The notes beneath the pieces are model-generated. The model had not been told where the DNA came from, made no database searches, and saw nothing but the letters and a program-made list of their open reading frames with translations. From assembly GCA_022181065.1 (NCBI GenBank), contig BQMY01000133.1:1-36564 (forward strand): a stretch of DNA of 36,564 nt. Direction: 5' to 3'. The position numbers and the translations under genes are program-made. The first letter of the stretch is position 1; each line of letters starts with the position of its first letter. Below are positions 16,136 to 26,070 of this stretch, piece by piece. This stretch comes from Melioribacteraceae bacterium. Lineage in GTDB: Bacteria; Bacteroidota; Ignavibacteria; Ignavibacteriales; Melioribacteraceae.

Positions 16136-17536
16136 TTAGTCCCCTTTTTTCAGGGGACTTACTTTATCAATAATATAGAAAATCAATCCAAAGATCATCC
16201 CGACTATCATCGGTTCAAGATCATATAAAGTGGTATCGTTTAAGTACACCTCTCGAATCGCATACCATACAATACCTGCTGATACTGATGTAATCATTTG
16301 AGGAAATACAAGTTTTTTCCTGATAGCAAACTTTGGGTAATATGAAGCTATTATAGGAAATATCAGCCCGGGAATGCAGATGCTTCCGAATACATACCAT
16401 ATTTGTATTACTGATTCAAAATAAATTGACATTAAAACAGCTATTAGAGAAGATAAACCCAAACCATATTTGATATATCTGTTACTTTTAGTTTTTTCAT
16501 TCTCTTTTTTTCGGAGAGAACCAAAAACATCCTTGCCAAAAGTAACGCCACTCAAAAACAAAAAACTGTTCAGAGTTGACATGATGGTCGCGAACAGAGC
16601 CGCGAAAAATAATCCTTTTAAGCCCGGAACAAGTATCTGTTCAGCAAGCATCGGGAAAGAAAGTACCGGGTTTTCCAGATCCGGTATTGCTGCCCTCGAA
16701 TATAGTCCGGTAACAGTTGTTAAAAAATCAAAAAGCGCCCAAAATGCGACTGAGATTACGAGTCCCCATTTAGCTGTTTTTTCTGTTTTAGCCGCATAGC
16801 ACCTCTGATGAAAACCGGGATCGGCGAAAGTCCAGAGAGCAATTAAAAACCATACAAGCAAAAAGAGTGGTGATGAACCACCGGTAAGTTCAAGATGAGT
16901 TGGAGGAAGTTTCTCACTTAAAAACTCAAACCCTCCGAAGCTGAAATAAGCCGTAACCACAATGATTATAAAACCGGCAAACATAACAAAAAACTCAATT
17001 GCGTCTGTGATGATATCCGCTTTGTATCCTCCTTTGATCAAATAAGCTATCGAAAGGAAAAGGCTGATCAATATTGAGAAGAAAAGAGGAATATCAAAAA
17101 GAAGTGAAACAAGATTCCCCATCATGAGAAGATAAGGCGCAGGTGAAACTAGTATAAAAATCAAAACTGCGGCCGCGACACCTGCTCTCTTGCCAAATGA
17201 TTGATGAATTTTATCCGGAATTGTAAGAAGCGAGGATTTTCTAATTTTTTCGGCAAAAAAGAACGCGAATAATATTGCGAATATATAATAGGGTAACCCC
17301 TGCGTCACCCAACTGAATATACCATAATAGTAAGTAAACTCACCTACCCCCAGAATTCCACCATACCAGGTAGCCACGTTGGTTAATACAAAAAGGAAAA
17401 GTCCCAATTTTCGTCCAGAGAGAATATAATCCTCCTGGTTGTCAGTGGTATTCCTTCCCGCATAAAACCCGGCTGATACAATCACAACAAAGAATAAAAC
17501 AATAACTATAAAATCAAGATTCGCTAAAGTAACCAT
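16136..17536 (-). CDS. Na+/solute symporter (SSS family), candidate thiamine transporter
   Basis: The 466-residue membrane protein has about 12-13 hydrophobic segments and sodium:solute symporter (SSF) features: an N-terminal AGRNT...DYILSGRKLG loop (about residues 27-45), NVATWYGGILGVGEFTYYYG, and a Pro-His-Gln-Arg-like segment (DPGFHQRCYAAKT, about 243-255). SSS proteins couple uptake of sugars, pantothenate, proline and other small solutes to sodium. It is the third gene behind a TPP riboswitch, and its start lies 23 bp inside the thiamine pyrophosphokinase gene, so thiamine or a precursor is the most probable substrate. Predicted thiamine-linked SSS members (ThiV) exist in other bacteria and archaea. 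Family assignment is firm; substrate is inferred from context. Confidence 0.85.
   Translation of the reverse strand: MVTLANLDFIVIVLFFVVIVSAGFYAGRNTTDNQEDYILSGRKLGLFLFVLTNVATWYGGILGVGEFTYYYGIFSWVTQGLPYYIFAILFAFFFAEKIRKSSLLTIPDKIHQSFGKRAGVAAAVLIFILVSPAPYLLMMGNLVSLLFDIPLFFSILISLFLSIAYLIKGGYKADIITDAIEFFVMFAGFIIIVVTAYFSFGGFEFLSEKLPPTHLELTGGSSPLFLLVWFLIALWTFADPGFHQRCYAAKTEKTAKWGLVISVAFWALFDFLTTVTGLYSRAAIPDLENPVLSFPMLAEQILVPGLKGLFFAALFATIMSTLNSFLFLSGVTFGKDVFGSLRKKENEKTKSNRYIKYGLGLSSLIAVLMSIYFESVIQIWYVFGSICIPGLIFPIIASYYPKFAIRKKLVFPQMITSVSAGIVWYAIREVYLNDTTLYDLEPMIVGMIFGLIFYIIDKVSPLKKGD
16138..16159. other. Stem-loop between convergent pdaD and symporter genes
   Basis: AGTCCCCT (16138-16145) and AGGGGACT (16152-16159) form a perfect 8-bp stem with a 6-nt loop. 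It overlaps the stop codon of the symporter gene and begins 6 bp after the pdaD stop. Neither strand has a T-run in the right place, so it is at best an atypical bidirectional transcript-end structure. Confidence 0.4.
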
Positions 17537-18179
17537 TTTTCTCTATTGCGCGAAGTTCTCTGATAACAAATATTTTTCCACCCTCAATCTCGATATTGAC
17601 TTTGTTTCCTGTGGCTACATTACTGGTACTCTCTCTTACTCCAAACTGTAATGTTTCCTTTTTCAAGGGGTACTTGAATCCTTCTGTGGTAATGTGTGTT
17701 TCGCCGTCGAAACCGTATAGAGAAATAGTTTCACCCGGTAAAGTGGTATAGTTCACAGACCCTTCTCGTACTTCAAGGAGTGACTTCTGATGTGTGATGA
17801 AAACTTTTATCATGTCATAAAATTTGAGCGCAATTCCGAGATTACAAAATGTGTGATCGAGCCGGTCACCCGTCGCGCCGGTAAGTACAACCTCCTCAAT
17901 TCCTTCCGAAATAGCATATTTAAGGGCTTTTTCAACATCTGTATCATCCTGTCGCTCAAGATGAATCACCTCGGATTTACCATTATAATAATGAAGCACC
18001 GTCTGATCAGCCGAATCGAAATCACCGATGATGATATTTGGTGTAATTTTTAGTCTGAATAAAGAATTTACACCGCCGTCCGCGGCAATGATATATTCAA
18101 ATCCAACTGATTGAAAAAAATGGAGATCCGAAAGTTTTGGCGGATCTCCGTTTGCAACTATAATTGCGCGTTTTTTCAT
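17514..18179 (-). CDS. thiN: Thiamine pyrophosphokinase
   Basis: The 221-residue enzyme transfers pyrophosphate from ATP to thiamine, giving thiamine diphosphate. Family motifs are AADGGVNSLF (about residues 33-42), the acidic GDFDSAD block (52-58), the QDDTDVEKAL nucleotide site (96-105) and GATGDRLDHTFCN (about 119-131). The C-terminal beta domain includes the thiamine-contact region VRESTSNVA. Its ATG overlaps the TonB receptor stop codon by one base (TAATG), and its 3' end overlaps the symporter start. The three genes are therefore one tightly coupled unit under the TPP riboswitch. This fits salvage of external thiamine rather than synthesis. Confidence 0.94.
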   Translation of the reverse strand: MKKRAIIVANGDPPKLSDLHFFQSVGFEYIIAADGGVNSLFRLKITPNIIIGDFDSADQTVLHYYNGKSEVIHLERQDDTDVEKALKYAISEGIEEVVLTGATGDRLDHTFCNLGIALKFYDMIKVFITHQKSLLEVREGSVNYTTLPGETISLYGFDGETHITTEGFKYPLKKETLQFGVRESTSNVATGNKVNIEIEGGKIFVIRELRAIEKNGYFSES

Positions 18180-20656
18180 TATAATCCTACTTCAATACCC
18201 GCGTTAAAATGTCTTTCCGGACCAGGGAAGAAATCACCACCAACTCCATATGCGGCGTATAGCTCATCAAATAGGTTGACTAATCTGCAATATACCTTGA
18301 CCTCACGAAAAACAGGCTTCAGTTCAAAGCTATATGAAGCGAAGAAATTAGCTGTAGTATATGCTTCAACTTTATTATCTGTATAACTTGTTAATCCCGG
18401 GTAAAGATTGTTTAACACTCCAAGCTTCTCATCATAGTTATCAGTATAGTAGCTTCCAACGTATCTTAGCGCGATCTGAGAATAAAAACCACTGTAAGTA
18501 AATTTGGCAATCGCGTTTAAGGTTATATCAGGGAAACCGGCAATTTTATTATCCGCGAGATTTATATCAGCTACTCCCGAATCATACCCTACAAAAGTTT
18601 TACCTTCTTTTATATAATTGTTACTGTAACTTCCGTTGACTATAAACTCAAGTGTTGATGTAGGCTTAACCGATGCCGAAAGTTCAATTCCGCTATGAAT
18701 GGTACGTTCTACATTACCTGTTACCGGCTGTCCAAATCTGTCAAGTTGACCATTTTTCACAATCTCATCATCAAATGACATAAAAAACATATTTAAGTTA
18801 CTTGAAAGAAGTTCGGAACTGTACGAAGCACCAAGTTCAAAACTGTTCATAGTTTCCGGACTTACAATCGGATCGTCAAAGTTATAGGTTCCATCTGAAT
18901 TTTTATTAAACTGTGGATCAGCGCCTCCACCCGATTCAGCAGCATCGTAATAGTTTTTTAATCTTGGTTCTCTTGTAACGGTAGCCAATGCAAAGTAACT
19001 ACTGACATTATCATCAAATTTGTAGTTGATCCCAAATCGTGGATTAAAGAACGTATTGCTCAAACTAAATTCATTGTTCAGATATTTTTCATTTTCAATT
19101 TTGTAATTATGATGCGCCAATTGAATTTCAGCAAGAATATTCACCTGTTCATTTAATTGATATTCTTCATGCGCGTAAAGAGTGAATATATCTTTGCCAC
19201 CCTCGTAGTAGTAATATCTGTAATCCACAGGTACACCTGAGGGTATTCCTTCCGCGTAATTGATACTTCCCCAATGAACAGAATTATGGACTCTAATTTC
19301 GCCACCCAAAATCAGATTACCATTCTTGTGTTGTATATTCACCCTTGGAATCCAGCCATACTGTTTATTTTCTACCATAGCGCGAATTAATACGTTGCTC
19401 ATGTAAAGATTGTCAGGGTCACCACTTATGGCGAATCCATTTGAAGGTGTTAAACGAAAATATGAGTAAGGTGCCCATGAACCGTCATAATCAAAAAATC
19501 CCTTTCCAATAATTAGAAATAGCGCCGAGTTAATTTTGACATTTTCGTTTAATCTGTATTCATTAAGCAGTTCGTAATGAGGTTGTGAAAAGTTTTCCTT
19601 TTCTTCAGGTCGTCTGTCAACTGAAAAGAAATTGGTTCCCTCACCTGACCAATAGGAATAATTTTTTTTTCTCAGATCACGATTTTCAATATGACTCTTC
19701 GGCAAACCTGTGTAAACCAGTCCATCCGCAACGGGACCACCAAACAGGTTTATCTGTGTTGTAAGGTTTTCATCATATCTCACAGCAGAAAAATGATAGG
19801 ACTTGAAATCCACCCAGTTATAATCACGATATCCGCTTGAAAGAGTCTGAGAAATTCTGGCATAGAACGAATACTTTTTATCCACAAGTCCGCTCGAAAA
19901 ACTTGCTGAATATTTACGTGTATTGTAGCTACCAATCATTGAGCCGAACTTGAGCCTTGGTTTATCGCTAAATGGTGAAGTTATTATATTGATGGAACCC
20001 CCAATTGCGGGATATCCTGTTACACCGGAGCCGGCTCCTCTCTGAACCTGGATAATGCCGGTACTGCTGAGCAAGTCGGGCATGTCAAGCCAGTATAAAT
20101 TGTGATCTTCAGGATCATTCTGAGGAATACCATTGACCGAAATAGAAAGTCTTCTCTGGTCAAACCCCCTGATACTGAGATAGTTGTATCCTAACCCGGC
20201 TCCACCCTCACTATAAAAAGTAGTTGAAGGTAATGTACTAAGGAATTCAGGAATATCCTGGTTTACATAAGTTTTCCTGATTTCTTCATTCTCTATTTTA
20301 GAAAATGTCATCGGTGTGATACCTTCCTGCCCAAGTGTCGCTTCTACAAGAACGGTCTGACTGGAGATTATTTCACTCTCCATTCTGATTACCTTCTCAG
20401 ATAGTTGATTGTATTCTTCAATAGTTAAAACCACACTCTTGTACCCAAGATGGCTGAATTTAATAGTGCCCGTAAATGGTTTATCCTGCTGAAAAGTAAA
20501 ATTTCCTTGATGATTGGTGGCTGTGCCAATACTGTTTATTACAACATTGACCAATTCAAGAGGTTCGCCCGAAAGGTTTGTTACTCTTCCCTTAACTTCA
20601 TATTGCTGGGAAAAAAGCAGAATTGGGAATAATAATAAAAACAAAACAACACGCAT
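18179..20656 (-). CDS. TonB-dependent outer-membrane receptor, probably for thiamine
   Basis: The 825-residue protein has a signal peptide (about 1-17, ending LFSQ). A carboxypeptidase-regulatory-like domain follows (about 20-105, typical of this phylum), then a plug domain (about 115-235) with a YLSIRGFDQRRLSISVNGIPQND segment, and a 22-strand-type barrel to the C-terminus. Such receptors take up scarce large or vitamin-like ligands using TonB energy. The TPP riboswitch and terminator lie directly upstream, with AAGGAG 6 nt before the ATG, so expression should fall when TPP is plentiful. This matches the thiamine-regulated outer-membrane receptors predicted in Bacteroidetes. No TonB/ExbBD genes are in the window. 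Confidence 0.9.
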   Translation of the reverse strand: MRVVLFLLLFPILLFSQQYEVKGRVTNLSGEPLELVNVVINSIGTATNHQGNFTFQQDKPFTGTIKFSHLGYKSVVLTIEEYNQLSEKVIRMESEIISSQTVLVEATLGQEGITPMTFSKIENEEIRKTYVNQDIPEFLSTLPSTTFYSEGGAGLGYNYLSIRGFDQRRLSISVNGIPQNDPEDHNLYWLDMPDLLSSTGIIQVQRGAGSGVTGYPAIGGSINIITSPFSDKPRLKFGSMIGSYNTRKYSASFSSGLVDKKYSFYARISQTLSSGYRDYNWVDFKSYHFSAVRYDENLTTQINLFGGPVADGLVYTGLPKSHIENRDLRKKNYSYWSGEGTNFFSVDRRPEEKENFSQPHYELLNEYRLNENVKINSALFLIIGKGFFDYDGSWAPYSYFRLTPSNGFAISGDPDNLYMSNVLIRAMVENKQYGWIPRVNIQHKNGNLILGGEIRVHNSVHWGSINYAEGIPSGVPVDYRYYYYEGGKDIFTLYAHEEYQLNEQVNILAEIQLAHHNYKIENEKYLNNEFSLSNTFFNPRFGINYKFDDNVSSYFALATVTREPRLKNYYDAAESGGGADPQFNKNSDGTYNFDDPIVSPETMNSFELGASYSSELLSSNLNMFFMSFDDEIVKNGQLDRFGQPVTGNVERTIHSGIELSASVKPTSTLEFIVNGSYSNNYIKEGKTFVGYDSGVADINLADNKIAGFPDITLNAIAKFTYSGFYSQIALRYVGSYYTDNYDEKLGVLNNLYPGLTSYTDNKVEAYTTANFFASYSFELKPVFREVKVYCRLVNLFDELYAAYGVGGDFFPGPERHFNAGIEVGL

Positions 20657-20689
20657 TTTTAGCTCCTTATAATTATAAATTAAGGAAAT

Positions 20690-20714
20690 AAAAAAAGCCG
20701 TTTCAGGAAACGGC
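20690..20714 (-). terminator. Riboswitch-controlled intrinsic terminator
   Basis: Read on -, GCCGTTT (20708-20714) pairs with AAACGGC (20697-20703) around a 4-nt loop, followed by seven Ts (20690-20696). It stands between the TPP aptamer and the receptor gene. It is the expected expression platform: bound TPP favours termination before the thiamine operon. Confidence 0.9.
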
Positions 20715-20732
20715 CGCGTTTAAAACTCTAAC

Positions 20733-20815
20733 GCCATTTTCCTACGCTGGTATTACCCAGATCAGGTGAAAGGGTATTTTCTCAGCCGCTATTTTCTAGC
20801 AGCACCCCTAACAGC
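20733..20815 (-). promoter_or_regulatory. TPP (THI-box) riboswitch aptamer
   Basis: Read on -, the region has the conserved TPP aptamer blocks in order: GGGGTGC, GGCTGAGA, ACCCTTT-CACCTGATCTGGGTAAT in two adjoining pieces, and CCAGCGTAGGAAA. CTGATCTGG with GCTGAGA is the diagnostic TPP-binding core. The ends pair weakly as P1 (GCTGTT with AATGGC, including G-U pairs). The switch starts only about 40 bp after the transglycosylase stop codon, and no convincing terminator separates them, so its own promoter must lie in or near the 3' end of that gene unless transcription reads through. Confidence 0.96.
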
Positions 20816-20855
20816 TCTTTTTATTTCAACTGAACTAACTTAATAATTTGTTAAC

Positions 20856-23630
20856 TTAGTTCAAAATTTTCATCTTCATACCTATTTTAATTTTTGCTGT
20901 GGCAAGGTCATTCCATTCTTTCAATGAATCTACACTGGTATTATAATCTTTTGCGATTGTCCATAATGACTCCCCTCTTTCAACAACATGTACTTTACCG
21001 ATGAAAGGCTCTTCCGCTGGAGTTGGTTGAGGGGTACCTGGATAAATTATCAATTCCTGACCAACAACAATTCTACTCCCGGAAATATCATTCCATTCAC
21101 GAATATCAGATGCACGGATAAAGTATCGCTCAGCAATATGACCAAGAGTTTCATTCTTTTTCACAACATGTGTCAGCATTTTAGAGTCTTCTTTTGGTCT
21201 GAAAGTCTCTGCCGGACTTTTAGCCTTTTCACCAGTTGATGCTGCCACTGCTTCGGTAGGATCAACATTTGAATAGATGTTTAACTCCTGACCAATTTTT
21301 ATTTTATTATTGGCGAGATCATTCCATTTTCTGATGTTTCTTGAAGTTACCTTAAATTTCTCAGCAAGTTCAGAAACTGTATCATACTTTTTAACTGTGT
21401 ACCGAATCATGTTTGAGTTAATTACAGAGTTGTTATCACCGACCGAAGTAACTTTTTCATCACCATTTATAATCAGGGTCTTACCGGCTACTATTTTATT
21501 ACCCGATATGCTATTCCATCTTTTGATGTCATTAACCCCAACTCTGAACTTTTCAGCAATTTCACTTAATGAATCACCCTGCTTAATAATGTATTCTGTT
21601 TTTTTACCATCATTTTTCGGCTGATTACTGGCAACCCGGGTATCAACTTTACCGGTGAGAATTTTAAGATTTTTTCCCGCGATTATTTTATTACTGCGAA
21701 GGTTATTCCATTCGCGTATCTGACTTGATTTGACACCATAACGATAAGCGATTGTAGAAATTGATTCACCACGTCTGATTTTATGATTGATCCATTTTCC
21801 ATCGGAATTGGCATAAAGAATAGACATTTTATCAATTCGGTTAAGACTATCGAGTGCCCCGTAATATTTTTCTTTTTCTGTTGGAACGTATATTTTAAGC
21901 TCTTGCCCAACTCTGATACTGGAGGTATAAGGAAGATTATTCCAGTTACGTATATCAGAAACTCTTGTATCAAAAATCTCCGCAATATCAACAAGATTAT
22001 CACGCTTTTTAACTTTATAAACAACTTGCGCTTTATCTTCAGGAATAACAACTTCAGCAGCAGCAGTATTGTAAGTCTCTTCATATATCGCCCTGAAATC
22101 TTCGCCATTCCCATTTGTATTTACAATCAACTGATACGGTGCTGATCCGTCATCGTCGTCTTCTTCAACGGCGGGAAGTATATCTGTGTTCACAGCAAAG
22201 TCAATATCCTGAAACTTGCTGATCGGTATTTTTAGTTCAACATTCGGGTAAATACGCGATTTGGTTGAAATATTGTTAAACTTTGCAAGATGACTTAATT
22301 TCACTCCATATTTATGCGCTATTACTGATAAGCTCTCACCCGAACGCACCTTGTGAATGACAAATTGTAGTTTTGCTTCATCAGGAACACTTGAAAGATT
22401 CTCCACAAAGAAATCATAAGTACGTTTCGGTACTTTAAGGTCATAGCCTTCAGGTCTGTCTGGTGGAGTTGAATGCTGAATTAATTCAGGATTCATGTCC
22501 TTTAATTCATCAACAGATATACCGGCGCATTTTGCAAGTACATTAATATCAATCGCTTCTTCTATTTTATGGAATGTATAATCGTGAGCTTTTTCGTAAT
22601 TTATTTTTTCAAACCCGTATTTAGAAGGGTTACTACCGATCAGAGTAACCGCGATATACTGCGGTACGTAATTTCTGGTTTCTCGCGGAAGATATTTTCT
22701 TAACTTCCAAAAATCCTGCGAACCGGCTTTTCTAGCGGCGCGCTTTACTCTTGATTCGCCACAGTTATATGAAGCTATCGCCAGATACCAGTCATTAAGC
22801 GAGTAATACAAATCCCTGAGGTGCTGTGCAGCAGCTCTGGTTGCTTTTTCAGGATCTCTTCTTTCATCTGTGTAAAAATCTACATTAAGATCGTACATTC
22901 CACCGGTTGATTTCATAAATTGCCAAAGTCCTACCGCCCTCGCCCAAGAACGAGCTGACGGATTAAGTCCACTTTCAGGCATACTTAAAAATACCAGCTG
23001 CTGAGGTACTTTTTCTTCCGCGAAAATTCTTGCCATCATCGGAAAGTACTTGCCTGATCTTTCAAGCCACACTTCCATGTGTCGCCTTCCCCTGCCGGTA
23101 AAATATTCAATATATTTTTCTACATATCTGTTTACTTCTAACGGAAAATCACCTACAACAATTGTTTCGGTATTGGAAGGGATATCCTCTTCATCCTCAT
23201 CATATGTCAAATTGAGTTCAGGTATTTTCTTGGAGAGGAATTCTTCAAGAGCAAAAACCGAGGCGTTAGCAGGCAATTCATCGAGCGAATTGATATAACG
23301 CTGATAAGCTTCCAGAATTGCGCTTTCCAGTTCAACATAGGCCTCATTTTCATCAATGTCCGGATAGTAACTCAACTTACTGATAGTATTAAGCGAATTG
23401 TTGTAGGAGTTTAATGCACTGTCAATTTGGTTTTCATTTTGATATTTTAACGCATCCAGATAATTTATACGAGCTTCTTCCAGTAGATCTCCAACAATCA
23501 CGGAGGGATTTACCACCGCAACAGAATCTGCGCCAAAACTGTCATCCGAACCCACAAACGGTTCAAAATAGGAACAACCCGTAAATGAAAACAAAACTAA
23601 TACAAACAGTATCCCGGCTCTTTTTCTCAC
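20856..23630 (-). CDS. MltD-like lytic transglycosylase lipoprotein with seven LysM domains
   Basis: The 924-residue protein begins with a lipoprotein signal (FSFTGC, lipobox Cys19). After a helical region (about 45-200) comes an SLT/GEWL-fold lytic transglycosylase domain (about 200-345) with catalytic Glu219 in [13 protein letters not shown] and the [10 protein letters not shown] motif. Seven LysM peptidoglycan-binding repeats follow from about residue 423 to the end; each has a W/F-N-N/D-x-I/L core and an IxxGQxLxI finish. Typical MltD has two or three LysM repeats, so this array is long. It cleaves glycan strands, forming 1,6-anhydromuramic ends, for wall remodelling. It is monocistronic in appearance, with the thiamine operon downstream. 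Confidence 0.93.
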   Translation of the reverse strand: MRKRAGILFVLVLFSFTGCSYFEPFVGSDDSFGADSVAVVNPSVIVGDLLEEARINYLDALKYQNENQIDSALNSYNNSLNTISKLSYYPDIDENEAYVELESAILEAYQRYINSLDELPANASVFALEEFLSKKIPELNLTYDEDEEDIPSNTETIVVGDFPLEVNRYVEKYIEYFTGRGRRHMEVWLERSGKYFPMMARIFAEEKVPQQLVFLSMPESGLNPSARSWARAVGLWQFMKSTGGMYDLNVDFYTDERRDPEKATRAAAQHLRDLYYSLNDWYLAIASYNCGESRVKRAARKAGSQDFWKLRKYLPRETRNYVPQYIAVTLIGSNPSKYGFEKINYEKAHDYTFHKIEEAIDINVLAKCAGISVDELKDMNPELIQHSTPPDRPEGYDLKVPKRTYDFFVENLSSVPDEAKLQFVIHKVRSGESLSVIAHKYGVKLSHLAKFNNISTKSRIYPNVELKIPISKFQDIDFAVNTDILPAVEEDDDDGSAPYQLIVNTNGNGEDFRAIYEETYNTAAAEVVIPEDKAQVVYKVKKRDNLVDIAEIFDTRVSDIRNWNNLPYTSSIRVGQELKIYVPTEKEKYYGALDSLNRIDKMSILYANSDGKWINHKIRRGESISTIAYRYGVKSSQIREWNNLRSNKIIAGKNLKILTGKVDTRVASNQPKNDGKKTEYIIKQGDSLSEIAEKFRVGVNDIKRWNSISGNKIVAGKTLIINGDEKVTSVGDNNSVINSNMIRYTVKKYDTVSELAEKFKVTSRNIRKWNDLANNKIKIGQELNIYSNVDPTEAVAASTGEKAKSPAETFRPKEDSKMLTHVVKKNETLGHIAERYFIRASDIREWNDISGSRIVVGQELIIYPGTPQPTPAEEPFIGKVHVVERGESLWTIAKDYNTSVDSLKEWNDLATAKIKIGMKMKILN

Positions 23631-23749
23631 ACTCTCCTCAACATTTTAATTTGTTTCAAATATAACTCAGACTTCAATATTTATCAAGTGATTTATTAAG
23701 TAAGTCTCTTTAATTATTTATTTACAATACTTTAGCTTTAAATTATACC

Positions 23750-25294
23750 TTACAAGGGTATATTACAATGCTTCTTACGGGGATTTTTGTCAACCTTTGT
23801 TTTTAACAACTGAAAAGCGTTTATAATCTTTTTCCTGCTTTCCGAAGGTTTAATTACATCATCAACGTACCCTCTCTCAGCAGCAATATAAGGGTTTGCA
23901 AATTTTTCGATATACTCTGATAGCTTTTCATCAAGTTTCTTTTGAGGATCATCACTTTCCCCAATTTCTTTTTTGAAGATTATTTCCACAGCGCCTTTGG
24001 GACCCATAACGGCAATTTCCGCACTAGGCCACGCAAAATTAAAATCACCTCTGATGTGTTTCGAGTTCATAACATCATAAGCACCGCCGTAGGCTTTTCG
24101 GGTAATAATTGTAACTTTAGGAACGGTAGCCTCACAAAACGCAAATAGAAGTTTTGAACCATGCCGAATGATACCATTCCATTCCTGATCCGTTCCCGGT
24201 AGAAATCCCGGAACATCTTCCAATACAAGCAATGGAATGTTAAACGCGTCGCAAAACCTGATAAATCGAGCACCCTTATTCGAGGAGTTAATATCAAGGA
24301 CGCCGGCGAGAACTGCTGGCTGATTGGCAACAATACCCACAGCTACACCGCCAACTCTCGCGAATCCAACAAGGATGTTCTGAGCATAATTGGCGTGGAC
24401 TTCCAAAAATTCAGAATCATCAACCAGTAGCTTTATTACTTCATGCATATCATAAGGTTTGTTTGGGCTATCTGGTACGATTGAATTCAGGGCGTTAACT
24501 GTTAAATCCTGATTGAAATCAAAGTTTCTTTCAGGTGGAGTATCCTTCCAGTTTAATGGCAGATAACTCATAAGTTTTCGCAGATGTTCGAACAGTTCAA
24601 TTTCACTTTCATATGCAAAATGGGCAACACCACTTTTGGATGAATGCGTTTCTGCACCACCGAGGTCTTCAAAAGTTACATCTTCATGAGTGACAGTTTT
24701 GACCACATTCGGGCCGGTCACGAACATGTGACTTGTATTTTTCACCATAAATACGAAATCTGTTATCGCGGGTGAATAAACAGCACCACCGGCACAAGGT
24801 CCGAGTATTGCCGAAATCTGGGGTATAACACCTGAAACAAGTGTATTACGCAGAAATATATCGGCGTAACCTCCCAAACTCACAACACCTTCCTGTATTC
24901 TCGCTCCGCCGGAATCATTCAAACCGATAACAGGTACACCAACCTTTTCAGCCATATCCATTATTTTACATATTTTTTCAGCGTGAGCTTCTGACAGAGA
25001 TCCACCAAATACAGTAAAATCCTGACTGAATACGGCAACCGGTCTCCCTTCTATCCGGGCAAAACCCGTTATAACTCCATCGCCCATTATTTTCTGCTTT
25101 TCTAATCCAAAATCGCTTGAACGATGCTTTACAAACATATCTATTTCATCAAAACTACCCTCATCAACCAGCAGTCTGATTCTTTCTCGCGCGGTTAATT
25201 TTCCCTTGTCATGCTGTGATTTAATCTTCTTCTCACCACCGCCGAGCAGTGCTTTTTTTCTTAATTCATCCAATTTTTTAAATTTTTCTTCCAT
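23750..25294 (-). CDS. pccB: Acyl-CoA carboxylase beta subunit (propionyl-CoA carboxylase type)
   Basis: The 514-residue carboxyltransferase subunit transfers carboxybiotin CO2 to an acyl-CoA, in this clade usually propionyl-CoA to methylmalonyl-CoA. It shows the two crotonase-fold halves: N-terminal [29 protein letters not shown], and oxyanion-type SGGARIQEG and [16 protein letters not shown]; then C-terminal [22 protein letters not shown] and [10 protein letters not shown]. The length is that of stand-alone PccB/MmdA subunits. The biotin carboxylase and carrier subunits are not in the window, so an alternative as methylmalonyl-CoA decarboxylase alpha or another acyl-CoA carboxylase stays open. 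It stands alone, with 119 and 132 bp gaps on either side. Confidence 0.88.
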   Translation of the reverse strand: MEEKFKKLDELRKKALLGGGEKKIKSQHDKGKLTARERIRLLVDEGSFDEIDMFVKHRSSDFGLEKQKIMGDGVITGFARIEGRPVAVFSQDFTVFGGSLSEAHAEKICKIMDMAEKVGVPVIGLNDSGGARIQEGVVSLGGYADIFLRNTLVSGVIPQISAILGPCAGGAVYSPAITDFVFMVKNTSHMFVTGPNVVKTVTHEDVTFEDLGGAETHSSKSGVAHFAYESEIELFEHLRKLMSYLPLNWKDTPPERNFDFNQDLTVNALNSIVPDSPNKPYDMHEVIKLLVDDSEFLEVHANYAQNILVGFARVGGVAVGIVANQPAVLAGVLDINSSNKGARFIRFCDAFNIPLLVLEDVPGFLPGTDQEWNGIIRHGSKLLFAFCEATVPKVTIITRKAYGGAYDVMNSKHIRGDFNFAWPSAEIAVMGPKGAVEIIFKKEIGESDDPQKKLDEKLSEYIEKFANPYIAAERGYVDDVIKPSESRKKIINAFQLLKTKVDKNPRKKHCNIPL

Positions 25295-25426
25295 GGTTTT
25301 CCGATAATTATTTTGAATAATAATTTTAATTGGAATAAAGGAGGATATGTACTCTAAAAGATAAGAATTAATACAGTAAAATACACCAAAAGACTTAATT
25401 TTGATGTCAATTTTTAATATATAGGT

Positions 25427-26068
25427 TTAAAAAAGAAATGGGTTGTTAACTTTTTCATGACCTATTGTTGAAGAGTCCCCATGCCCGGGATAAACCACAG
25501 TATTATCCGGTAGTGAAAATAGTTTTGTTTTAATTGAATTAACGAGAGTTTTAAGGTTCCCGCCCCACAAGTCGGTTCTACCAATACCCTCAAGAAATAA
25601 AACATCTCCGGTAATACAAAATTCACTCTCGGGAAAATATATAGAATACTCACCCGGAGTGTGACCGGGCGTAAATAGAAATACCATTTTATCGTTACCA
25701 AGACTAAGATTAGTCTCTTCTGTTATATAATGATCAGGCAATGGCGATTTTTCGACAGACACTCCAAATGCTGCTGCCTGCTTTTCCATTTCCTCAATTA
25801 AAAACAGATCTTTTTCGGGAGCATAAAAAGGAGCGCCATAACTATTTTTGACAAACGCGTTTCCAAAAATATGATCGATATGGCAATGTGTATTTATGTG
25901 GTATTTTATAATCAGATTTGATTTTTCGATAAATGATCTTAATTCTTCCTGCTCATAACGCTCTAGACAACCGGGATCAATGATGGCAGCCTCCTTTGTC
26001 TCACTATACCAGATCAAATAGGTATTTTCCTGAAACGGACTGAATACAAAAATTTTAACATTCAGCAT
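25427..26068 (-). CDS. MBL-fold metallo-hydrolase (glyoxalase II/YcbL-like)
   Basis: The 213-residue cytosolic protein has the complete metallo-beta-lactamase metal site: H61-x-H63-x-D65-H66 in THCHIDH, His136 in GHTPGE, Asp155 in TGDVLF and His196 in YPGHG. Family members hydrolyse thioesters such as S-lactoylglutathione or related small substrates. The short length, without the C-terminal glyoxalase II helical domain, points to the YcbL type. It follows aroC by 2 bp, so the two are probably co-transcribed, though no functional link is evident. Confidence 0.87.
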   Translation of the reverse strand: MLNVKIFVFSPFQENTYLIWYSETKEAAIIDPGCLERYEQEELRSFIEKSNLIIKYHINTHCHIDHIFGNAFVKNSYGAPFYAPEKDLFLIEEMEKQAAAFGVSVEKSPLPDHYITEETNLSLGNDKMVFLFTPGHTPGEYSIYFPESEFCITGDVLFLEGIGRTDLWGGNLKTLVNSIKTKLFSLPDNTVVYPGHGDSSTIGHEKVNNPFLF

Positions 26069-26070
26069 AA

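Noticed and set aside
21040-22400. Repeated DNA segments within the transglycosylase gene
   Set aside because: They are the coding sequence of the LysM domains, diverged at the DNA level, and need no separate repeat or CRISPR call.
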